From: Betaproteobacteria bacterium
GTDB lineage: Bacteria > Pseudomonadota > Gammaproteobacteria > Burkholderiales > Burkholderiaceae_C
Assembly (NCBI GenBank): GCA_009923345.1
Contig: RFTR01000045.1
Location: 1 to 11,253 of the forward strand
Reading direction: 5' to 3'
DNA length: 11,253 bases
Shown: positions 5,972-11,253 of the stretch, piece by piece
Numbering within the stretch: position 1 is the first letter of the stretch
Layout of the letters: every line of letters starts with the position of its first letter
Notes under the pieces: model-generated
The model's database searches: none
Seen by the model: only the letters and a program-made list of their open reading frames with translations
What the model was told of the DNA's origin: nothing
Made by a program: the position numbers and the translations under genes

Positions 5972-7762
5972 ATGCTCCAAGTCAAAGAAGAACTGCTGGC
6001 CGGTTTGCGCCAAGCCCTAGATGGTTTGTTGCCCGGTTCTGGGCTGCAGGCCGTATTCGAAAGTCCCAAATTGGCGTCCCACGGCGATTTGGCCATCACC
6101 GCCGCCATGCAATTGGCCAAGGCCATGAAAAAGAACCCGCGCGAATTGGGAGAGCAATTGCGCTCGGACCTACTGGCGTTGCCCATCTACCAAACTTGGG
6201 TGCAAGACATTGAAATTGCGGGACCAGGCTTTATAAATTTACGTTTAAAGCCTGCCGCCAAGCAGCAGATCGTGCGCGAGGTGTTGTCCGCTAAGGACCG
6301 ATTTGGTTACCAAAGCCCGACCGCTGTTGACGCTGCACAAGGCCAGAGCGACGCCAAAACTCGACAGCGCGTTCTAGTTGAATTCGTTTCCGCCAATCCC
6401 ACCGGCCCTTTGCACGTAGGCCACGGCCGACAAGCCGCCTTAGGTGACGCGATTTGCAATTTGCTAGAAACGCAAGGTTTAGATGTCTACCGCGAGTTCT
6501 ATTACAACGATGCGGGCGTGCAAATCGATACCTTGGCCAAAAGCACCCAACTGCGCGCACAAGGCTTCAAACCCGGTGACGACTGTTGGCCGACCGACCC
6601 TGATAACCCAGCTAGCAAAGCGTTTTACAACGGCGAATACATCGCAGACATTGCGGCCGATTTCATAGCCAAAAAAACCGTCACAGCGGATGACCGCAGT
6701 TTCACGGCTAGCGGTGACGTGAACGACTTGAACGGCATCCGCCAATTTGCTGTGGCCTATTTGCGCCACGAGCAAGACTTAGACTTGAAGGCCTTTGAAG
6801 TCAAGTTTGATAACTACTATCTCGAGTCCAGCCTCTATACCGATGGCAAAGTGGCTGACGCGGTCGCACGCTTGCAAGCGGCGGGCAAAACCTACGAACA
6901 AGATGGTGCCTTGTGGTTGAAGTCGACCAACTACGGCGACGACAAAGACCGCGTCATGCGCAAGTCGGACGGCACTTTCACCTACTTTGTGCCCGATGTG
7001 GCGTACCACATTGCCAAATGGCAACGTGGTTTTGCACGGGTGGTGAATATCCAAGGCAGCGACCACCACGGCACCATCGCACGCGTGCGCGCTGGTTTGC
7101 AAGCGGCGAACGTGGGTATTCCGCAGGGCTATCCCGATTACGTGTTGCACACCATGGTGCGCGTGATGCGCGGTGGCGAAGAAGTCAAAATTTCTAAGCG
7201 TGCGGGCAGTTACGTCACCTTGCGCGACCTGATCGAGTGGACCAGCAAAGACGCAGTGCGTTTCTTCTTGCTCAGCCGCAAGCCCGATACCGAATACACC
7301 TTCGATGTTGATTTGGCAGTAACCAAGAACAACGACAACCCTGTGTACTACGTGCAATACGCGCATGCGCGGATTTGCTCTGTGTTGGTCAACTCCTTCG
7401 GTTCCGCAAAAGACTTGACGCACTCCATGGAAGAGCGAAGCCAATTGCTGTCCAAGGCCTTGGAGGGTTTGGTATCAGCCGATCTGTCTGCGCTAGACAG
7501 CGCCCCAGCGCAGTCCTTGATGATGCTCTTAGCCAAATACCCGGACATGCTGAGCGCCGCCGCTCAAGACTTTGCGCCACACGACGTGACCTTTTATCTG
7601 CGTGAACTAGCGGCGGCGTATCACAGCTACTACGATGCCGAGCGCATCTTGGTCGATGACCCACAAGTCAAGCAAGCGCGTTTGGCGCTGGTAGCCGCCA
7701 CAGCACAGGTATTGCACAATGGTCTGGCATTGCTTGGCGTGAGTGCGCCTGAGAGCATGTAA
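5972..7762 (+). CDS. argS: Arginyl-tRNA synthetase
   Basis: This class I aminoacyl-tRNA synthetase charges tRNA-Arg with arginine in the cytoplasm and is essential. It has 596 residues, slightly longer than E. coli ArgS (577). The N-terminal tRNA-binding domain (about 1-110) has FESPKLASHGDLAITAAMQLA at 29-49. The catalytic domain shows FVSANPTGPLHVGHGRQAAL at 138-157, with the HIGH-type HVGH at 148-151, YYNDAGVQ at 177-184 and GSDHHGT at 362-368. The second class I signature appears as KISKRAG at 406-412, a form common in ArgRS. The anticodon-binding DALR region (about 457-596) has YVQYAHARICS at 460-470 and ends AHNG-like (LHNGLALLGVSAPESM), as the family does. The ATG start gives the usual N-terminus, but no ribosome site precedes it. 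A SPOR-domain gene follows after 23 bases, an order often seen in Burkholderiales. Confidence 0.98.
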   Translation: MLQVKEELLAGLRQALDGLLPGSGLQAVFESPKLASHGDLAITAAMQLAKAMKKNPRELGEQLRSDLLALPIYQTWVQDIEIAGPGFINLRLKPAAKQQIVREVLSAKDRFGYQSPTAVDAAQGQSDAKTRQRVLVEFVSANPTGPLHVGHGRQAALGDAICNLLETQGLDVYREFYYNDAGVQIDTLAKSTQLRAQGFKPGDDCWPTDPDNPASKAFYNGEYIADIAADFIAKKTVTADDRSFTASGDVNDLNGIRQFAVAYLRHEQDLDLKAFEVKFDNYYLESSLYTDGKVADAVARLQAAGKTYEQDGALWLKSTNYGDDKDRVMRKSDGTFTYFVPDVAYHIAKWQRGFARVVNIQGSDHHGTIARVRAGLQAANVGIPQGYPDYVLHTMVRVMRGGEEVKISKRAGSYVTLRDLIEWTSKDAVRFFLLSRKPDTEYTFDVDLAVTKNNDNPVYYVQYAHARICSVLVNSFGSAKDLTHSMEERSQLLSKALEGLVSADLSALDSAPAQSLMMLLAKYPDMLSAAAQDFAPHDVTFYLRELAAAYHSYYDAERILVDDPQVKQARLALVAATAQVLHNGLALLGVSAPESM

Positions 7763-7785
7763 CAAGTTTTAGAGGCAGACACACG

Positions 7786-8424
7786 ATGGCATTGAAACAG
7801 CAGCGCGGAAACACATTGGTCGGCTTCATCATCGGCTTGGTGGTGGGCTTGACTATCGCTTTGGGACTAGCAATTTATGTCACCAAAATGCCGATCCCAT
7901 TCATGAACAAAGGGCAAACCCGCTCCAGCGAAGCCGACAGCGCGGAAGACAAAAAGAACAAAGACTGGGACCCCAACGCACCGCTTTACGGAAAGAACCC
8001 CGCCAAGCCTGCAGACAAAGCCGACGGCGATACCAAGACGGATGGCAAGTCAGATACGCCTGTTAAACCAGATGCTAAAAGTGCAGACCCCATTGGTGAT
8101 TTCGCTAAACCCAAGCCCACAGAAAGCAAGCCTTTAGAAGTTAGATCGGTCGAGCCCAAGCCTAGCGAAGACCCAACTGCTGCGAACGATCCTTTTATTT
8201 ATTTTGTCCAAGCGGGCGCATTTCGCACCGCAGACGAGGCAGAAGCCCAGCGCGCCAAACTCGGATTTTTAGGGCTAGACGCCAAATTGAGCGAACGCGA
8301 ACAAGGCGGTCGTACGGTATTTCGTGTGCGCGTGGGTCCTGTTGACAAGGTGGAAGCCGAGCGGGTACGAAACAAACTCGAGAATGCGCATATCGAATCC
8401 GCGATGGTGCGGGTGCAGCGTTAA
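7786..8424 (+). CDS. SPOR-domain membrane protein (FtsN-like)
   Basis: SPOR domains bind septal peptidoglycan with stripped stem peptides, so such proteins usually act at the division site in the periplasm. The 212-residue protein has a short basic cytoplasmic tail, one membrane helix at about 11-31 (LVGFIIGLVVGLTIALGLAIY), a long linker at about 42-135 rich in Lys, Pro, Asp and Ala, and a C-terminal SPOR domain at about 137-211. That domain begins IYFVQAGAFRTADEAEAQRAKL and includes the typical VFRVRVGPVDKVEAERVRNKL core at 178-198. The layout matches FtsN, but FtsN identity is not proven: its short essential region cannot be recognised in the linker, so it may be another SPOR protein. AGAGG at 7771-7775, 10 bases before the ATG, is a usable ribosome site. 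It lies 23 bases after argS and 20 before dsbA, on the same strand. Confidence 0.9.
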   Translation: MALKQQRGNTLVGFIIGLVVGLTIALGLAIYVTKMPIPFMNKGQTRSSEADSAEDKKNKDWDPNAPLYGKNPAKPADKADGDTKTDGKSDTPVKPDAKSADPIGDFAKPKPTESKPLEVRSVEPKPSEDPTAANDPFIYFVQAGAFRTADEAEAQRAKLGFLGLDAKLSEREQGGRTVFRVRVGPVDKVEAERVRNKLENAHIESAMVRVQR

Positions 8425-8444
8425 TTTTTTTATACGGGGTAGAG

Positions 8445-9086
8445 ATGAAACGTCGTGAATTTTCTGTAGCTGCATTAACTGCATGCACTTTTGGGCACTC
8501 CGCGCAGGCGCAAGCCAATAAGAAACCTGAGGAGGGCATTGAGTACGTATCGCTTGACAAACGCGTCCCTACCGAGGTCGCAGATGGCAAGGTCGAAGTG
8601 ATTGAGTTTTTTTGGTACAGCTGCCCGCATTGCAATGCCTTTGAATCGCGGTTTGCGTCTTGGATCAAATCCGTGTCGAAAGACGTGGTGGTCAAACGTG
8701 TGCCCGTGCGGTTCCGTGAAGACTTCGAGGCCCAGCAACGCGCGTATTACGTGTGGGAATCCTTAGGCATGGTCGAGGCGATGCACGTCAAATTGTTCAA
8801 CGCGATTCACAACGAAAAGCAGAATTTGACGTCTGGCAATGCTTTGGCTGTCTGGGCTGGTAAGAATGGATTGGCTGAACAAAAGTTCCTAGAAACCTTC
8901 AACAGTTTTGGTGTTGCCACTAAAGCCCGTCGTGCCACGCAATTGCAGGAAGCGTTCAAAGTACAAGGCGTTCCTGCGCTGGGCGTGGCGGGACGCTTTT
9001 ATACCGACGGTTCTCTAGCGGGGACCATGGAGCGCGCTTTGCAGATCACTGACTATTTAATTGGGGAAGTTCGCCGCGGACGCTGA
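8445..9086 (+). CDS. dsbA: Periplasmic thiol:disulfide oxidoreductase DsbA
   Basis: DsbA introduces disulfide bonds into exported proteins and is re-oxidised by DsbB. The mature part has the thioredoxin-fold active site FFWYSCPHCNAFE, with CPHC at 60-63, the same dipeptide as E. coli DsbA. The cis-proline loop is GVPAL at 175-179 (P177). A helical insertion domain fits between about 95 and 160. The 213-residue length is normal. The signal peptide is MKRREFSVAA plus a weakly hydrophobic stretch ending SAQAQA, with likely cleavage near residue 24. Its Arg3-Arg4-x-Phe resembles a twin-arginine signal rather than the SRP-type signal known for E. coli DsbA. GGGGTAGAG just before the ATG gives a ribosome site. 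It is the third gene of an apparent argS-SPOR-dsbA run and is followed by lptA after 33 bases. Confidence 0.95.
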   Translation: MKRREFSVAALTACTFGHSAQAQANKKPEEGIEYVSLDKRVPTEVADGKVEVIEFFWYSCPHCNAFESRFASWIKSVSKDVVVKRVPVRFREDFEAQQRAYYVWESLGMVEAMHVKLFNAIHNEKQNLTSGNALAVWAGKNGLAEQKFLETFNSFGVATKARRATQLQEAFKVQGVPALGVAGRFYTDGSLAGTMERALQITDYLIGEVRRGR

Positions 9087-9094
9087 TATCATTC

Positions 9095-9120
9095 GGGCAC
9101 CTACAGCAATATTCGTGCCT
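9095..9120 (+). other. Small inverted repeat next to the lptA start
   Basis: GGCAC at 9096-9100 and GTGCC at 9115-9119 can pair around a 14-base loop; a G-T pair could extend the stem by one. The right arm ends directly against the TTG start codon of lptA. It might affect initiation, but five base pairs is weak evidence. Confidence 0.25.
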
Positions 9121-9674
9121 TGAATCACTTCCCCGCCATTTTTCTTGCTTCGCTCTTGGCTCTACTGCCCGTAGCGGCGTCGGCAGAAAAAGCAGACCGC
9201 GACAAGCCGATGAATATCGAAGCCGACAATTTGGTGCACGACGAGCTGCGCCAAGTCAGTATCTTCACAGGACGCGCCGTTCTCAACAAAGGCACTATGG
9301 TGATGCGCGGAACCAAGATTGAAATCCGTGAAGACGCTGATGGCTACCAATACGGCATCATCTTGCCCGAACCCAACAAACGTGCCTTCTTTCGCCAAAA
9401 GCGTGAAGGTGTCGATGAATTTGTCGAAGGCGAAGGCCTGCGCATTGAATACGACGGCAAAATCGACCGCGTCAAGTTAATCGATAACGCTGAAGTGCGT
9501 CGTTACAAAGGCCCGATTTTGAACGACCAAATGACCGGTAAGGTCATTACCTATGAAAACTTAACCGATTTGTTCACCATAGACGGACGACCCACTGACG
9601 ACAACGTGAATAAAACCGGTGGTCGTGTGCGCGCTACTTTGGCGCCCCGTAAAAAACTGCCTGAGGCGCGATGA
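9120..9674 (+). CDS. lptA: Lipopolysaccharide transport periplasmic protein LptA
   Basis: LptA forms the beta-jellyroll bridge that carries lipopolysaccharide across the periplasm, from LptB2FGC in the inner membrane to LptDE in the outer membrane. The 184-residue protein has a signal peptide (hydrophobic FPAIFLASLLALLPVAASA, about 4-22) and a mature domain starting ADRDKPMNIEADNLVHDE, typical of the OstA-like family. It continues with FTGRAVLNKGTMVMRG at 49-64 and YEGKI-like RIEYDGKIDRVKLI at 108-121, and a C-terminus rich in basic residues. The first plausible start is TTG at 9120. The frame is open only from 9087 and contains no ATG or GTG before it; a rare ATT at 9111 would add three residues, including an Arg. 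No clear Shine-Dalgarno site is visible, and the TTG-started signal lacks a Lys or Arg in its first residues. The stop overlaps the start of lptB. lptC, the usual upstream partner, is absent. Confidence 0.93.
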   Translation: MNHFPAIFLASLLALLPVAASAEKADRDKPMNIEADNLVHDELRQVSIFTGRAVLNKGTMVMRGTKIEIREDADGYQYGIILPEPNKRAFFRQKREGVDEFVEGEGLRIEYDGKIDRVKLIDNAEVRRYKGPILNDQMTGKVITYENLTDLFTIDGRPTDDNVNKTGGRVRATLAPRKKLPEAR

Positions 9675-10426
9675 TGGACATGCCAGTGAGTCGCCTCGAA
9701 GCCCTGAACTTAGAAAAATCCTACGGTTCTCGTACCGTGGTGTATGACGTTTCCATCGCTGTCCAAAAAGGCGAAGTCGTCGGCTTGTTGGGCCCCAACG
9801 GTGCCGGTAAAACTACATCCTTTTACATGATCGTGGGCTTGGTGCGGGCTGACTCTGGAAGCATCACCATCGACGGCAAGTCTGTGACCGATCTACCGAT
9901 TCACCGCCGCTCGCGCTTAGGCCTGAGTTATTTGCCACAAGAGGCGTCGATCTTTCGCAAACTCAATGTCGAAGACAACGTGCGTGCGGTGCTCGAATTG
10001 CAACGTGACGACAAAGACCAGCCATTGGGTGAAGCAGAAATCGAAAAACGCTTGGTAGATTTGTTACAAGAGTTGCGCGTGTTGCATTTGCGTAAATCGC
10101 CGGCGGTTGCCTTGTCAGGCGGTGAGCGCCGTCGTGTAGAAATCGCGCGCGCCTTGGCAACACAACCACGCTTTATTTTGTTGGACGAGCCTTTCGCAGG
10201 TATCGATCCGATTGCGGTGATCGAGATCCAACGCATCATTGGTTTCTTGAAAGCGCGTGGTATTGGCGTGTTGATTACCGACCACAACGTGCGTGAAACT
10301 TTGGGCATTTGCGACCACGCTTGCATCATCAGCGAAGGTCGTGTGCTGGCGCAAGGCACACCGCTTGAAATTGTCGAGAACGCGGATGTGCGCCGCGTCT
10401 ATCTCGGCGAACATTTCCGAATGTGA
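9671..10426 (+). CDS. lptB: Lipopolysaccharide export ATP-binding protein LptB
   Basis: LptB is the cytoplasmic ATPase of the LptB2FGC transporter that extracts lipopolysaccharide from the inner membrane. In 251 residues it shows all ABC motifs: Walker A GPNGAGKT at 41-48, Q-loop YLPQEASIF at 87-95, signature LSGGERRRVEIARAL at 148-162, Walker B FILLDEPFAGIDP at 168-180 with catalytic E173, and the switch histidine in LITDHNVRE at 201-209. LSGGERRR and the phrase SIFRKL are typical of LptB rather than amino-acid importers. ATG codons occur at 9671, 9674 and 9680. The first overlaps the lptA TGA by 4 bases; a TGAGG at 9662-9666 is 7 bases from the second, so 9674 may be the real start. Either way translation is likely coupled to lptA. 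rpoN follows after 13 bases. Confidence 0.97.
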   Translation: MMDMPVSRLEALNLEKSYGSRTVVYDVSIAVQKGEVVGLLGPNGAGKTTSFYMIVGLVRADSGSITIDGKSVTDLPIHRRSRLGLSYLPQEASIFRKLNVEDNVRAVLELQRDDKDQPLGEAEIEKRLVDLLQELRVLHLRKSPAVALSGGERRRVEIARALATQPRFILLDEPFAGIDPIAVIEIQRIIGFLKARGIGVLITDHNVRETLGICDHACIISEGRVLAQGTPLEIVENADVRRVYLGEHFRM

Positions 10427-10439
10427 TGCAGGCGTGGCC

Positions 10440-11253
10440 ATGAAGCAAGGACTCTCCCTTCGCGTCTCCCAGCACCTGGCCCTCACGCCGCAGTTGCAGC
10501 AGTCGATCCGCCTGCTCCAGCTCTCCACCCTCGAATTAAGCCAAGAGATCGAGCAAATGCTCGACGAGAACCCGTTTCTCGACAAAGACTTCGAAGAAGC
10601 ACCGCGCGAAGAATTTGGCATCGACAAAGCAGACACTCCTGTGCGCGACGATGACATCTCTAACGAAGCGGAAGCCGAGAGCCTGCGCGAGATGCCTTCG
10701 CTCGATGGGGGTATGTCGGAGATCACCGTCGACAACACGGCCAGCGATACCGAACCGAGTGTTGACGGCATCGCTGAGAGTTGGGAAGGCGACGGCAGTG
10801 TGGAGTTCTCGCCCGATGATTCGGAATGGGGCGGCGACGCACCTGCTAGCAAAAATAACAATTCGTCCGATGAAGTGGCCGACGCCACCGAACTCGCGCG
10901 TAGCCAAGAATCATTGACCGCGCATTTGCATCGCCAAGCATTGGGCCTGCGTTTGAGCGAGACCGACCGCGCAGCCTTGCGATTCTTGATTGAAAACCTC
11001 AACGACGACGGCTATCTTGAGGACACCTTGCGTAGTTTGGCGGAAGGTTTAGGCGGTGACGACGAAGAACAAATCGAAGAGCTCGAACACCGCTTTCAAG
11101 TGGCTCTGCATTTGTTACAAAACCTAGACCCCGTGGGTGTAGGTGCTCGCACCTTGGCCGAATGTTTGACGTTACAACTCAAAGCACTGACCCCCAAGGG
11201 TGCAGATGCCTTGCAAGTGCGTGACGTGGCAGTGAAGATGTGCCATCAACCCA
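10440..11253 (+). CDS. rpoN: RNA polymerase sigma-54 factor RpoN (5' part, cut by window end)
   Basis: Sigma-54 directs RNA polymerase to -24/-12 promoters and needs an AAA+ activator. The frame is open from the ATG at 10440 to the window end, giving 271 residues of a protein usually near 480-520. Region I is clear: LSLRVSQHLALTPQLQQSIR at 5-24, then LLQLSTLELSQEIEQMLDENP at 25-45, rich in Gln and Leu. Region II, about 48-150, is long and strongly acidic (many Asp and Glu, few basic residues), as is typical and variable. The core-binding region III begins near 152 with SLTAHLHRQALGLRLSETDR and continues through FLIENLNDDGYL at 182-193 and LQNLDPVGVGARTLAECL at 226-243, a well-conserved block. 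The DNA-binding RpoN box lies beyond the window. It follows lptB after 13 bases, the standard proteobacterial order, with only a weak ribosome site. Confidence 0.96.
   Translation, partial: MKQGLSLRVSQHLALTPQLQQSIRLLQLSTLELSQEIEQMLDENPFLDKDFEEAPREEFGIDKADTPVRDDDISNEAEAESLREMPSLDGGMSEITVDNTASDTEPSVDGIAESWEGDGSVEFSPDDSEWGGDAPASKNNNSSDEVADATELARSQESLTAHLHRQALGLRLSETDRAALRFLIENLNDDGYLEDTLRSLAEGLGGDDEEQIEELEHRFQVALHLLQNLDPVGVGARTLAECLTLQLKALTPKGADALQVRDVAVKMCHQP

Noticed and set aside
5921..6013. A longer N-terminus for the transporter starting at 6013
   Set aside because: The codon at 6013 is TTG, it lies within the argS coding sequence, and the added 31 residues precede the normal first helix of the family.
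6779..7444. A 221-codon minus-strand frame inside argS
   Set aside because: It is wholly antisense to conserved ArgRS motifs; the His/Val/Ala-rich composition is typical of a shadow frame.
8397..8431. Possible intrinsic terminator after the SPOR gene: stem ATCCGC/GCGGGT followed by seven T
   Set aside because: The stem lies in the coding sequence, contains a G-T pair, and is 10 bases from the T run, too far for a normal intrinsic terminator; the run may just be an AT-rich spacer before dsbA.
10115..11002. A 295-codon open frame on the minus strand across lptB and rpoN
   Set aside because: It runs antisense to two clearly conserved genes; its translation is Ser/Arg-rich without recognisable motifs and is explained by the codon bias of the plus-strand genes.

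Overview
The window looks like chromosomal DNA of a betaproteobacterium, most likely order Burkholderiales and plausibly family Comamonadaceae. This rests on gene content and protein flavour only: the argS / SPOR protein / dsbA order, an lptA-lptB-rpoN run, and a glcB-type malate synthase G. Base composition looks moderate (not counted). There is no sign of a mobile element, CRISPR array, tRNA or rRNA. The sequence is densely coding, with eleven protein genes (the last cut by the window edge) and no gene-free stretch over about 100 bases.

Left block, plus strand (14-2269): gshB (glutathione synthetase) is followed after 6 bases by a gene for an unusual photolyase/cryptochrome-family protein. 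It begins directly with the FAD-binding helical domain and appears to carry the Rossmann-like antenna domain at its C-terminus, the reverse of the usual order. This is the most interesting object in the window.

Middle block, minus strand (5920 down to 2235): a TDT/SLAC1-family membrane transporter, then glcB (malate synthase G), then a small single-pass membrane protein of unknown function whose start overlaps the glcB stop (ATGA). The small gene ends 35 bases inside the photolyase-like gene, tail to tail. The arrangement suggests a transcription unit coupling glyoxylate/acetyl-CoA condensation to malate with a transporter of a family that includes C4-dicarboxylate carriers.

Right block, plus strand (5972-11253): argS (arginyl-tRNA synthetase), an FtsN-like SPOR-domain membrane protein, dsbA (periplasmic thiol oxidase with a twin-arginine-like signal), lptA, lptB and the 5' part of rpoN (sigma-54). 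All are closely spaced. lptA-lptB-rpoN is a well-known proteobacterial order for lipopolysaccharide transport plus sigma-54, but lptC, the usual upstream neighbour of lptA, is absent here and dsbA sits in its place. lptA starts with TTG and has no clear ribosome binding site.

The 51-base divergent region between the transporter and argS has a -10-like hexamer exactly 6 bases from each start codon and a small inverted repeat between them. This hints at leaderless divergent transcripts.
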